Part shown: piece by piece, positions 28,117 through 36,604 of the stretch
Layout of the letters: the number at the start of each line of letters is the position of its first letter
Position numbering within the stretch: position 1 is the stretch's first letter
Assembly (NCBI GenBank): GCA_004143945.1
Contig: SEHB01000012.1
Location: forward strand, 80,229-144,228
DNA: 64,000 bases
DNA from: Lysobacteraceae bacterium
Lineage (GTDB): Bacteria; Pseudomonadota; Gammaproteobacteria; Xanthomonadales; Rhodanobacteraceae
Direction of reading: 5' to 3'
The notes under the pieces: model-generated
Databases searched by the model: none
What the model was told of the DNA's origin: nothing
Seen by the model: only the letters and a program-made list of their open reading frames with translations
Position numbers and translations under genes: made by a program

Positions 28117-30585
28117 ATGATTGCACTGATTCCGTTCCTCGCCGGCGTCGTCGTTTCGCTCATCGCGGCCTACCTGCGCGTGCGGTTGCTGCCATGGACG
28201 CTCGCGACGGCGGCGGCGATCATCGTCGCCGGCATGCTCGTCCATGCGCCTGTCCTCGCAGTGGCGATGGCAGCGCTCGTGCTCGGCGCGATCGCGATCC
28301 CGCTCAACCTGCCCGAGTTCCGGCGCCGCAAGCTCAGCGCGCCGCTGCTCGCGCTGTTCCGCAAGGCCCTGCCGCAGTTGTCCCCGACCGAGCAGATCGC
28401 GCTCGATGCAGGCACGGTCGGCTTCGAGGGCGAGTTGTTCAGCGGCAAGCCCGACTGGTCGAAACTGCTCGCGCAACCAAAGCCGGAACTGTCGGTCGAG
28501 GAGCAGGCGTTCCTCGATGGGCCCGTCGAGGAACTCTGCGCGATGGTCGACGACTGGCAGATCACGCACGAACTCGCCGACCTGCCGCCCGAGATCTGGG
28601 ACTACCTCGGGAAGCATCGCTTCTTCGGCATGATCATCCCGAAGAAGTACGGCGGCCTCGAGTTCTCCGCGCTCGCGCAGGCCGCGGTGCTGCAGAAGCT
28701 CATGGGCGTCTCCGGCTCGCTCGCAGTGACCGTCGGAGTCCCGAACTCGCTCGGTCCAGGCGAACTGCTGCTGCACTACGGCACCGACGAACAGCGCGAC
28801 CATTACCTGCCGCGCCTCGCCGACGGCCGCGAGATCCCGTGCTTCGCGCTGACCGGCCCGTACGCGGGTTCGGACGCCACCTCGATCCCCGACTACGGCA
28901 TCGTCTGCAAGGGCGAATGGAACGGCGCCAACGTCGTCGGCGTGCGCCTGACGTTCGACAAGCGCTACATCACGCTCGCGCCGATCGCGACCCTGTTCGG
29001 CCTCGCGTTCCGCATGCACGATCCCGAGCACCTGCTCGGCGACGTCGACGACCTCGGTATCACGCTTGCATTGCTGCCGCACGACACGAAGGGGCTCGAG
29101 TTCGGTCGTCGCCATTTCCCGCTCAACGCCGCGTTCCATAACGGACCGGTGCGCGGCAAGGACGTGTTCGTCCCGCTCTCGCAACTGATCGGCGGGGCCG
29201 ACATGGCGGGACAGGGCTGGCGCATGCTCGTCGAGTGCCTTTCGGTCGGGCGCGGCATCACGCTGCCGTCCAATGCGGCGGGCGGCGTCAAGGCCGGCGC
29301 GATCGCGTCCGGCGCGTACGCGCGCATCCGCAAGCAGTTCGGCATCGCGATCGGCCGCTTCGAAGGCGTGGAAGAGGCGCTCGCACGCATCGGCGGGCAT
29401 ACCTACGCGATCAGCGCGCTCGCGCGTGCGAGCGCGGCCGCGGTCGATCGCGGCGAGAAGCCCGCGGTGCCGTCGGCGATCGCGAAGTACCACACGACCG
29501 AACTCGGTCGCGACGTCGCCAAGGACGTGATGGACGTGCACGGCGGCAAGGCGGTGCAGCTCGGTCCGAAAAACTACGCCGGACGCGCGTGGCAGACCGC
29601 GCCGATCGCGATCACTGTCGAAGGCGCGAACATCATGACGCGCAGCCTCATGATCTTCGGACAGGGCGCGATCCGCTGCCATCCGTGGGTGCTCAAGGAA
29701 ATGGAAGCGGTCAGGCTGTCCGACTACCGCGCCTCGCTCAAGGCGTTCGATGCGGCGCTGTTCGGCCACATCGGCTTCGCGATCTCGAACGCGGTGCGCA
29801 GCCTCGTGCTCGGCCTCACGTTCGCGCGCATCGGGCGCGTGCCGGGCGATGCGTATGCGCGCCGCTACTACCGCAAGCTCAACCGCTACGCGGCCGCGCT
29901 CGCGCTGGTCGCGGACACCTCGATGCTGATCCTCGGCGGCAAGCTCAAGTTCAAGGAGAAGATCTCGGCCCGGCTCGGGGACGTGCTCTCGAATCTCTAC
30001 ATCGCGAGCGCAATGCTCAAGCGCTACGAGGACCAGGGCCGCCCGGTCGCGGATCGTCCGCTGCTCGCGTGGGCGTTCCATGATTGCGTCCATCGCATGC
30101 AGGGTGCGCTCGACGGCGTGCTGCGCAACTTCCCGGTGCGCCCGGTCGCGTGGGTGCTGCGCGCACTCGTGTTCCCGTTCGGTCGGCGCGAAGTGCCGCC
30201 GTCGGACCGCCTCGGCCACCGCGTCGCGGCGATCCTGTGCGCACCGAACGAGGCACGCACGCGCCTCGGCGAGTGGGTCTACCTGACGCCGAGCGCGAAC
30301 AATCCGATCGGCCGCATGGACGCGTTGCTTCCGGACGTGATCGCGGCCGAGCCGGTCGAGCGCAAGTTGCTCAAGGCGATGAAGGCGGGCGAGCTCGCCG
30401 GGTACGACTTCGACGCGCAACTCGCCGATGCCGTAGCGAAGGGCATCCTGAGCGCGGCCGAGCGCGACCTGCTCGCACGCGTGCGCGCGGCGAGCTTCGA
30501 GTTCATCTCGGTCGACGATTTCGATCCGGCCGAACTCGCGGCGAACCGGCGCAGCAAGCCGTCGTCGCTGCGTTCGGTGGCCTGA
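28117..30585 (+). CDS. fadE: Acyl-CoA dehydrogenase, FadE type
   Basis: An 822-residue enzyme of the large FadE class (the E. coli protein is 814). Two or three N-terminal hydrophobic segments (about 1-75) anchor it to the membrane; the acyl-CoA dehydrogenase core follows, with AVTVGVPNSLGPGELLLHYGTDEQ and CFALTGPYAGSDATSIPDYG, a C-terminal flavin-binding part with DVHGGKAVQLGP, and a C-terminal DUF1974-like region. It performs the first step of fatty acid beta-oxidation and passes electrons to ETF. The start is ATG 28117 with GGAG at 28106. It is the first gene after the TetR operator and is coupled to the DUF4442 gene. Confidence 0.93.
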   Translation: MIALIPFLAGVVVSLIAAYLRVRLLPWTLATAAAIIVAGMLVHAPVLAVAMAALVLGAIAIPLNLPEFRRRKLSAPLLALFRKALPQLSPTEQIALDAGTVGFEGELFSGKPDWSKLLAQPKPELSVEEQAFLDGPVEELCAMVDDWQITHELADLPPEIWDYLGKHRFFGMIIPKKYGGLEFSALAQAAVLQKLMGVSGSLAVTVGVPNSLGPGELLLHYGTDEQRDHYLPRLADGREIPCFALTGPYAGSDATSIPDYGIVCKGEWNGANVVGVRLTFDKRYITLAPIATLFGLAFRMHDPEHLLGDVDDLGITLALLPHDTKGLEFGRRHFPLNAAFHNGPVRGKDVFVPLSQLIGGADMAGQGWRMLVECLSVGRGITLPSNAAGGVKAGAIASGAYARIRKQFGIAIGRFEGVEEALARIGGHTYAISALARASAAAVDRGEKPAVPSAIAKYHTTELGRDVAKDVMDVHGGKAVQLGPKNYAGRAWQTAPIAITVEGANIMTRSLMIFGQGAIRCHPWVLKEMEAVRLSDYRASLKAFDAALFGHIGFAISNAVRSLVLGLTFARIGRVPGDAYARRYYRKLNRYAAALALVADTSMLILGGKLKFKEKISARLGDVLSNLYIASAMLKRYEDQGRPVADRPLLAWAFHDCVHRMQGALDGVLRNFPVRPVAWVLRALVFPFGRREVPPSDRLGHRVAAILCAPNEARTRLGEWVYLTPSANNPIGRMDALLPDVIAAEPVERKLLKAMKAGELAGYDFDAQLADAVAKGILSAAERDLLARVRAASFEFISVDDFDPAELAANRRSKPSSLRSVA

Positions 30586-31055
30586 TCCTGGCCAGCACCG
30601 CGCTCGCGCTGTTCCAGCGGTTCGGCGCCAGCGCGCCGGGCCGCTGGCTCGTATCACGACTGGTATGCCTGCGCGCGCCGTACTTCGCGTCGATCGCGCC
30701 GCGCATCGAGCGGCTTGAACCGGGCCTGTGCGTCGTCACCATCCGCGACCGCCGCGCGGTGCGCAACCACATCGGCACGGTACACGCGATCGCGCTCTGC
30801 AACATGGCCGAGCTCGCAGGCGGACTCGCGACCGACGCCGCGATGCCGTCGACGATGCGCTGGATCCCGAAAGGCATGAGCGTGCGCTACCTGCGCAAGG
30901 CGCGCGGACAGATGACCGCGACCGCGCGCATCGACCCTCTGGTGGCCCGTGTCGATGCGCACGAGTCGCAGGCACGCATCGCGATCGCGGATGCCGCGGG
31001 CGAGACGGTGTTCGAGGCCGACATCGCGATGTGGATCTCGCCGCGCACGTCGTGA
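30582..31055 (+). CDS. DUF4442 hotdog-fold protein, noncanonical start
   Basis: A roughly 157-residue protein with the DUF4442 thioesterase-like pattern: FQRFGASAPGRWLVSRLVCLRAPYF, RNHIGTVHAIALCNMAELAGGL and IPKGMSVRYLRKARG. The family has a hotdog fold and is thought to act on acyl groups. No ATG, GTG or TTG occurs in frame near the N-terminus of the conserved region. The natural junction is a CTG at 30582 overlapping the fadE stop (CTGA), so translation from CTG, or coupling to fadE, is inferred. The placement after fadE fits a fatty acid role. Confidence 0.75.
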   Translation: MILASTALALFQRFGASAPGRWLVSRLVCLRAPYFASIAPRIERLEPGLCVVTIRDRRAVRNHIGTVHAIALCNMAELAGGLATDAAMPSTMRWIPKGMSVRYLRKARGQMTATARIDPLVARVDAHESQARIAIADAAGETVFEADIAMWISPRTS

Positions 31056-31205
31056 GCATCGCGCGGCAGCGGCGACGAAACCCGCAGCGGGGCGGTCGCG
31101 GCGTCACCCGTCCGACGGAATGCACCGATTCCTGTCCGCAGGAGGGCCGCAGGCGCGACCACCCGCGCCACGCAACCGACCACCGGCGCGCGTCCGCATC
31201 AGGAC

Positions 31206-31228
31206 GGTCGCGGCTTCGCCGCTCCTAC
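31206..31228 (-). repeat. GTAG REP copy at the end of the 31225 gene
   Basis: On the minus strand the sequence reads GTAGGAGCGGCGAAGCCGCG, a short palindrome starting with GTAG. The first TAG is the stop codon of the gene on that strand. Confidence 0.7.
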
Positions 31229-32637
31229 TCGAAGCTGTCGCGAAACACGAGGTCGTCCTCGGTCGCGCACGCCGCGATGGCCTCGCGCGCGAGTGGCTCG
31301 ACTCCGACGGTTACCGGCGTCGCCACGATCGAAACCGGCGTGATCGCCGGCGTCCACGCGAGCTCGCCGACCTGCGTGTCGGTCGCGGTGCCGAAGCCTT
31401 CGTAGCTGCCTTCCTCGCACAGCAGGCCCTCACCGTCGTCGGCATCGACGCGATTGGCGGATTCGAACACGCGTGCGTCGTCCTCGCGCATCGCACCGAG
31501 CGCGAGCAGCAGGCCGCCGTCGCCTCCTGCGATCGCGCCGCTTGGAAACACCTGGTTCTGCGTCGGGTAGCGTCGCTGCAGCGTGATGCCGAGGTCGGCA
31601 TCGAGGTGCATGAGTACGGTACCGGTCTCGCCGACTTCACCATTCGCTTCGCCGTAGAGCAGGGTGCCGCCGCCGGGCGCGGCTGCGACGTCGGCCACAT
31701 TGAAGAACGGCAGCAGCGTGCGTTCGGCGGCCGGCGCGAGATCGCTGCCGAGTCGATGCAGGTAGAAGAAATTGGGCCCGAATGCGGTCCGACGCCCCGC
31801 GAGCACGAAGCCCGCGCCGTCGTGGACCAGGCGCAGCGCGGACGCGCGAATGCCGGCGCTCACGGGATGAGAGATCAGACGACTCGATGCGACCGCGCCG
31901 GCGTCCGTGAGCGCCACGATGCCGTCACCCGCTTCGAACCCGCCCGTGCCATCCCGGCGCACTTCGAGCGCGACCGCCTCGCCTCCACCCGCGAGCGCAA
32001 TGACGTCGGCGCCGCGCTCGTGCGCCTCCGGCGTGCCGAGCATGCGCGCGTCCGCAAGCTCGCCGGTCGCCACGTCGACGCTCGCTAGGAATGCATCGCC
32101 GTCGCCCGCCACGCCTTCGACGACCGGCTGGATGCCACCGACCAGCAGCGGCGCGCGACCCTCGCGCGCGCGCAGCCAGGCGTCCTCGAACGTCGCATCG
32201 GCGTGTGTGTAGCGTCGACTCCAGACGACGCCGAGGCCCGCGTCGAGCCGCACGAGGAACAGCGCCTGCGGCAGGCCGAAGGACGCATCGTGGTCGATGC
32301 CGGCGACCAGCACGTGGCCGGCGCCGAGGTCGACCAGCGAGCGCGCGCTCCACGAGCGCCCGTCCGACGGTACGAGCGCGAACGCGGCGACTTGCGCACC
32401 GCCCGCTTCGCGCAGCACGAGGTAGGGCAGCGCGCTGTTGTCTTCCGCGATGCGCGTGCCGAGCGTGAGCCAGCGCCCGTCGCTGCGGAAGATCGCGTCC
32501 GCGACGCGCAGGTCGATCCCCGGATCGCCGAGCGCGACGCCATCCGAGAATCGACCGGATTCCGCCGCCGCAGGCGCCGAGAAGAGGGTGGCAGCTGCGA
32601 AGGCGAGGCAAGCGCAGAGGCGGAGGGCGTGCGTCAT
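31225..32637 (-). CDS. Exported beta-propeller-like protein with FRDSFE tail
   Basis: A 470-residue exported protein with no named family. A signal peptide (about 1-25, ending SAPAAAES) is followed by beta-rich repeats in which a value-type strand pattern recurs (SLVDLGAGHVLVAGIDHD, GGGEAVALEVRRDGTG, GGGTLLYGEANGEVGE). The C-terminus is LVFRDSFE, which resembles the F-x-D-G tail of other proteins in this window. Its stop is in a GTAG REP palindrome. It is convergent with the fadE operon. Start is ATG 32637; the longer frame upstream runs into another gene. Confidence 0.65.
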   Translation of the reverse strand: MTHALRLCACLAFAAATLFSAPAAAESGRFSDGVALGDPGIDLRVADAIFRSDGRWLTLGTRIAEDNSALPYLVLREAGGAQVAAFALVPSDGRSWSARSLVDLGAGHVLVAGIDHDASFGLPQALFLVRLDAGLGVVWSRRYTHADATFEDAWLRAREGRAPLLVGGIQPVVEGVAGDGDAFLASVDVATGELADARMLGTPEAHERGADVIALAGGGEAVALEVRRDGTGGFEAGDGIVALTDAGAVASSRLISHPVSAGIRASALRLVHDGAGFVLAGRRTAFGPNFFYLHRLGSDLAPAAERTLLPFFNVADVAAAPGGGTLLYGEANGEVGETGTVLMHLDADLGITLQRRYPTQNQVFPSGAIAGGDGGLLLALGAMREDDARVFESANRVDADDGEGLLCEEGSYEGFGTATDTQVGELAWTPAITPVSIVATPVTVGVEPLAREAIAACATEDDLVFRDSFE

Positions 32638-32756
32638 CGGGATTCCGTCGAGGGGGACGATCCAGCAGGACGGAAGAACGGGCCGGGTCCGTCGCAGGCT
32701 CGCGCGCGGAGTGCGATGAAGCGCTGTGTGGCGGCGCCGAAGCGAAGCGCCGCGAC

Positions 32757-33605
32757 TCAATCGGCGAGCGCGCGCGCGTGGTGCCGCAGGTGGTCGCCGA
32801 CGAAACTCTGCACGAACCAGTAGCTGTGGTCGTAGCCGGGACGTCGCCGCAGTTCGAGCGCCTGGCCGGCTTCGCTGCAGACACGTTCGAGGCGCTCGGG
32901 CTGCAACTGCTCGTCGAGGAATTTGTCGGCCTCGCCCTGGTCGACGAGCAGGGTGCCCGGGAAACGCGCGCCATCCGCGAGCAGCGCGCACGCATCGTAG
33001 CCGCGCCATGCTTCGCGGTTCTCGCCGAGGTAGCGCGGCAGCGCCTTGTGGCCCCACGGCACCAGCGAAGGCGCGACGATCGGCGCGAACGCGGAGACCG
33101 ACCGGTAGCGCTGCGGATGGCGCAGCGCGATCACGAGCGCGCCGTGCCCGCCCATCGAATGCCCGAAGATGCCTTGCCGGGTCGTATCCGCCGCGTCGAA
33201 GTGCCGGCCGACGAGCCCGGGCAATTCGTCGGTGACGTAGGCGTGCATGCGGAAGCGCGTGGCGTACGCGGGTGTCGTCGCATCGAGGTAGAAACCGGCG
33301 CCCTCGCCGAACTCCCAGTCGCCCGTCGCGCCATCGATGCCGGTCGCGCGCGGACTGGTGTCGGGCGTGACGAGCACGATCCCGAGCTCGGCCGCGAGCC
33401 GCTGCGCGCCCGCCTTGATCGCGAAGGTCTCCTCGTTGCAGGTCAGGCCCGCGAGGTAGTACAGCACCGGCGCGCGCGCGCCTTGCGCGAGCGGCGGCCG
33501 GTACACGCCGAAGCGCATGTCGCCGCCGGTCTCGGACGAGGCATGGCGGTAGAAGCCCTGCGTGCCGCCGAAGCAGCGCTGCTCGGAAAGGATCTCGATG
33601 TCCAT
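32757..33605 (-). CDS. fghA: S-formylglutathione hydrolase
   Basis: A 282-residue alpha/beta hydrolase (esterase D type) that releases formate from S-formylglutathione in formaldehyde detoxification. The nucleophile is Ser150 in GHSMGGHG; the catalytic Asp is in VDQGEADKFL and the His in GYDHSYWFVQSF, and the LAGLTCNEETF motif is typical. The length equals the family norm. No adhC/frmA gene is nearby in the window, so the partner dehydrogenase must be elsewhere. Confidence 0.93.
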   Translation of the reverse strand: MDIEILSEQRCFGGTQGFYRHASSETGGDMRFGVYRPPLAQGARAPVLYYLAGLTCNEETFAIKAGAQRLAAELGIVLVTPDTSPRATGIDGATGDWEFGEGAGFYLDATTPAYATRFRMHAYVTDELPGLVGRHFDAADTTRQGIFGHSMGGHGALVIALRHPQRYRSVSAFAPIVAPSLVPWGHKALPRYLGENREAWRGYDACALLADGARFPGTLLVDQGEADKFLDEQLQPERLERVCSEAGQALELRRRPGYDHSYWFVQSFVGDHLRHHARALAD

Positions 33606-33643
33606 CGGGAAGTCCGTGGTGTCGGCCGAAACCGAAGTCTAGC

Positions 33644-33649
33644 TATGAT
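33644..33649 (+). promoter_or_regulatory. -10 element of the NUDIX gene
   Basis: TATGAT, 27 bases before the start ATG, is preceded by a possible extended TG-like context. No good -35 hexamer is visible at the 17-base position. Confidence 0.35.
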
Positions 33650-33675
33650 GCCCGGTTTGCGCTGCGGAGCCCGCC

Positions 33676-34164
33676 ATGCCCTACACGCCGATCGTCGCGA
33701 CCCTCGGTTACGTGTTGTCGCCGGATCGCCGGCGCGTGTTGATGATCCATCGCAATGCGCGCCCCGATGACCACCATCTCGGCAAGTACAACGGCCTCGG
33801 CGGCAAGATCGACCCGCACGAGGACGTGCTCGCGGGCATGCGGCGCGAGATCCGCGAGGAGGCGGGGATCGAGTGCGTCGGACTCGCGCTGCGCGGGACG
33901 ATCAACTGGCCCGGCTTCGGCAAGCAGGGCGAGGACTGGCTCGGCTTCGTGTTCCTCGTGCACGCGTTCGAAGGCACGCCGTTCGCGCACAACGCCGAGG
34001 GTGCGCTCGAATGGGTCGAACTCGCGCGGCTGCACGACCTGCCGATGTGGGAAGGCGACCGCCATTTCCTGCCGCTGGTGTTCGACGCGGATCCGCGGCC
34101 GTTCCACGGCGTGATGCCGTATCGCGACGGACGCATGCAGTCGTGGAGCTATTCGCGTGCCTGA
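33676..34164 (+). CDS. NUDIX hydrolase, 8-oxo-dGTP diphosphatase-like
   Basis: A 162-residue NUDIX protein. The 23-residue NUDIX box is complete in GGKIDPHEDVLAGMRREIRE with EEAGIE following. It has the mobile MutT-like insertion (YNGLGGKIDPHEDV) and an aromatic-rich C-terminus (PFHGVMPYRDGRM) as in MTH1-type enzymes that cleave oxidised nucleotides. It overlaps the 3' end of the convergent carrier gene by 16 bases. A second NUDIX gene is at 58880. Confidence 0.88.
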   Translation: MPYTPIVATLGYVLSPDRRRVLMIHRNARPDDHHLGKYNGLGGKIDPHEDVLAGMRREIREEAGIECVGLALRGTINWPGFGKQGEDWLGFVFLVHAFEGTPFAHNAEGALEWVELARLHDLPMWEGDRHFLPLVFDADPRPFHGVMPYRDGRMQSWSYSRA

Positions 34165-35423
34165 GCCTCGGGCGCGGGCGCGCGTGCGGCGATCGCGCGC
34201 GCGGCCTGCCACCCGACCCACCCCGACGCGGATGCCGCGAGCATCGCGAGCGCAGCCAGCCCCGGCACCGTCGCGCCGATCGCGCGCAGCCCATTGAGGC
34301 CGCTGGTGATCGCGAGGTCGCCGAAGCGCCATACCGAGGTGTCGATGAAGTTCTTGGTCTTGTAGCGCGTCTCCGCGTCGACCTGCGTGTAGAGCGTGTC
34401 GAGCGCGGGCTTGAAGATGCCGTATGCGCTCGCGCGCGTGATCATCGCGACGAGTGCGATCCAGGGCCCCCCGATGACGACGAGCCCTGCCAGCATCACC
34501 GCCTTGACCGCACCGTCGAGCGCGAGCGCAGGCGCGGAGCCGAAGCGCACCATCAGCGCGCGCGTCACCGTGACCTGCAGCAGCGCCTGCAGGATGTTCG
34601 CGCCGAGGTCGATGCTGGCCGCGAAGTCCGTGCGCTGCTCGCGCGTTGCGTAGGTCGCGCCGCTGTAGTCGGCCAGCAGCGCGTAGATCACGGTGCCGAC
34701 CGCATCGCCGAGCAGCATCAGCAGCGCGAAGCGCCGCATCAGCGGCGATTTCACGGTCTCGATCGCGCCCGCGATGAAACTGCCACCGATCACGCGCTCG
34801 TCGCGGCGCTCGTCGCCGGCGACCGGATGGCGCTTGGACCAGGCCGAGAGCCAGAGGATGCATGCGACCGAGAGTCCGAGCAGCAGCGAGGACACCACGA
34901 GCAGGCCGGATACGCCGATCGCGAACACCAGCGCCTTGGTCAGCGCCGGCCCCGCGATCGCGCCGGCCGCGCCGCCGAGCGCGATGACCGGGAACAGCCG
35001 CCGCGCCTGTTCGGCATCGAACAGGTCCGCCATGAAGCTCCAGAACACCGACACCACGAACAGGTTGAACACGCTGCCGTAGACGAAGAATGCGATCCCG
35101 AGCATGCGCGCGTCGACCGCATCCTGGGCACGGAACAGCGGGATGAACGCGACCATGCACGCGATGAAGAACAGGTACACGATCGGCACGAAATGGCGGC
35201 GCTTGAAACGCGCGACGAGCGCGCCGAACAGCGGCGCGAGCGCGAACGTCGCCACGAACGTCGCCGCGTAGAAGATCGGCAGCGCGGTCGACCCGACTGC
35301 GGCCACCAGCTGGTCGCGCACGGGCCGGATCACGTAGTACGCCGCGAGCACGAGGAAGAAGAATGCGAACGACACGCCCACGGCGAACCACTCGTGGCGC
35401 TGGATGGCGGGACGGTTCGGCAC
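34149..35423 (-). CDS. NTP/NDP exchange transporter-like membrane protein
   Basis: A 424-residue protein with about 11-12 membrane helices. The N-terminal AAYYVIRPVRDQL and the GGAAGAIAGPALTK segment resemble the NTP/NDP exchange family (TlcA-like, Npt-like) also classified near the major facilitator family. In intracellular bacteria such carriers import host ATP; in free-living bacteria the substrate is unknown, and a role in nucleotide salvage or other solute transport is possible. The long basic cytosolic loop RHPVAGDERRDER lies mid-protein. It overlaps the NUDIX gene at the 3' end. It starts at ATG 35423. Confidence 0.75.
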   Translation of the reverse strand: MPNRPAIQRHEWFAVGVSFAFFFLVLAAYYVIRPVRDQLVAAVGSTALPIFYAATFVATFALAPLFGALVARFKRRHFVPIVYLFFIACMVAFIPLFRAQDAVDARMLGIAFFVYGSVFNLFVVSVFWSFMADLFDAEQARRLFPVIALGGAAGAIAGPALTKALVFAIGVSGLLVVSSLLLGLSVACILWLSAWSKRHPVAGDERRDERVIGGSFIAGAIETVKSPLMRRFALLMLLGDAVGTVIYALLADYSGATYATREQRTDFAASIDLGANILQALLQVTVTRALMVRFGSAPALALDGAVKAVMLAGLVVIGGPWIALVAMITRASAYGIFKPALDTLYTQVDAETRYKTKNFIDTSVWRFGDLAITSGLNGLRAIGATVPGLAALAMLAASASGWVGWQAARAIAARAPAPEAQARE

Positions 35424-35435
35424 GTGATCGTGGGG

Positions 35436-35468
35436 CCGGGAATGGGGAATGGAGAATAGGGAATAGGG
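35436..35468 (-). repeat. GGGAATGG-type repeat upstream of the carrier gene
   Basis: Several copies of the unit GGGAATGG/GGGAATAG in tandem, similar to the left arm of the inverted repeat at 3218-3312. It lies in the short leader of the carrier gene on the opposite strand. Confidence 0.65.
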
Positions 35469-35604
35469 CGGGGCAAGTACATCGCGGTGATGCCGGCATC
35501 ACGCGCGCCCTCACCCCGGCCCGGGAAGCGATGCGGCCTGCAGTCGAAGTCGAACGCCTCGTCACGGACGCTTCAAGCCTGTTTCCCGCTTGCCCGGGCA
35601 CACT

Positions 35605-35617
35605 CATAATCCGGTCA
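35605..35617 (+). promoter_or_regulatory. Promoter of a possibly leaderless MOSC mRNA
   Basis: CATAAT at 35605-35610 lies 6 bases before ATG 35617, so transcription would start at or next to the start codon. No Shine-Dalgarno is present between them. The -35 is weak. Confidence 0.35.
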
Positions 35618-36435
35618 TGTCCGCGACCCTCGCCTCGCTCCATGCCTACCCGTTGAAGTCCGGTGCGCCGCTCACGCTCGATGCGGCCAAGCTCGAGGCG
35701 CGCGGTATCGCGGGCGACCGGCGCTGGATGCTCGTCGACGCGAACGGCAGGTTCGTGACCGGCCGGCAGTTCGCGCGCCTGCCGCTCGTGCGCGCGCGGC
35801 CCCGCGAAGACGGCGCGCTCGTCGTCGATGCGCCGGGCATGCCGACGATCGCGGTCACGCCGCCCGCGCCCGAGGGCGAGCGCGTCGCGACCGCGGTCTG
35901 GCAGGCCGAGGTCACGCCACTTCTCGCCGATGCGGGCGCGCACGCGTGGTTCTCGCGCTTCCTCGGCGTGCCGGTGCGGCTCGTGCACATGGATCAGCGC
36001 TGCGACCGGCGCGTCGTGCAGATGTACGAGGGCCGCTACGGTCGCGAGGAAGACCGCGTGAGCTTCGCCGATGCATTCCCGCTGCTGCTGGTGTCGCAGG
36101 CCGCGCTCGACCAGCTCAACGAGAAGCTCGCGCAACCGGTGCCGATGTTGCGCTTCCGGCCCAACCTCGTGATCGCGGGAACCGCGCCGCACGCGGAAGA
36201 CGGTTGGCGCCGCATCCGCATCGGTGCGATCGAGTTCGACGTGGTCAAGGCCTGCACGCGTTGCGTGTTCACGACGGTCGATTTCGAACGCGGCGAGCGC
36301 GACCCGTCCGGCGAACCCCTGCGCACGTTGACGACCTATCGCCGCACCCCCGACGGCGTCACTTTCGGCCAGAACCTGATCCCGCGCGGCACCGGCATCC
36401 TCCGTACCGGCGACCCGGTCGAAATCCTCTCGTAG
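35617..36435 (+). CDS. MOSC domain protein (YcbX-like)
   Basis: A 272-residue protein with an N-terminal MOSC beta-barrel (SLHAYPLKSGAP, GIAGDRRWMLVDANG, ATDR-type QFARLPLV) and a C-terminal MOSC domain with the conserved cysteine in KACTRCVFTTVDFERGERDPSG and the FRPNLVI segment. Family members such as YcbX and mARC bind the molybdenum cofactor and reduce N-hydroxylated bases; a redox partner may be separate. A TTG at 35590 is an alternative start. Its TAG stop is the start of the GTAG REP at 36432. Confidence 0.87.
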   Translation: MSATLASLHAYPLKSGAPLTLDAAKLEARGIAGDRRWMLVDANGRFVTGRQFARLPLVRARPREDGALVVDAPGMPTIAVTPPAPEGERVATAVWQAEVTPLLADAGAHAWFSRFLGVPVRLVHMDQRCDRRVVQMYEGRYGREEDRVSFADAFPLLLVSQAALDQLNEKLAQPVPMLRFRPNLVIAGTAPHAEDGWRRIRIGAIEFDVVKACTRCVFTTVDFERGERDPSGEPLRTLTTYRRTPDGVTFGQNLIPRGTGILRTGDPVEILS

Positions 36436-36526
36436 GAGCGCACCCTGTGCGCGATCGCGGGGATTTCGTGCACCCGGGAACTACCGGTTTCCTGCGCGGA
36501 TCGCCCACAGGGTGGGCTCCTACCGG
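36432..36526. repeat. GTAGGAGC inverted REP pair (BIME-like)
   Basis: GTAGGAGCGCACCCTGTGCG at the left and the mirror CGCCCACAGGGTGGGCTCCTAC at the right enclose about 50 bases. The arms are complementary with small mismatches, so two REP units lie head to head. The left unit supplies the stop of the MOSC gene. Confidence 0.75.
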
Positions 36527-36604
36527 GTCGTCGATGGTGGCTCCCGCGATGCATGCGGCAAATGCTGGAGTAACCGCTCTAACCCTCCCGCCTACCCTCG
36601 ACCC

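Noticed and set aside
28066..30657. 863-codon antisense frame over fadE
   Set aside because: Shadow of fadE caused by high GC at third codon positions; the composition is unlike a protein and fadE motifs are on the plus strand.
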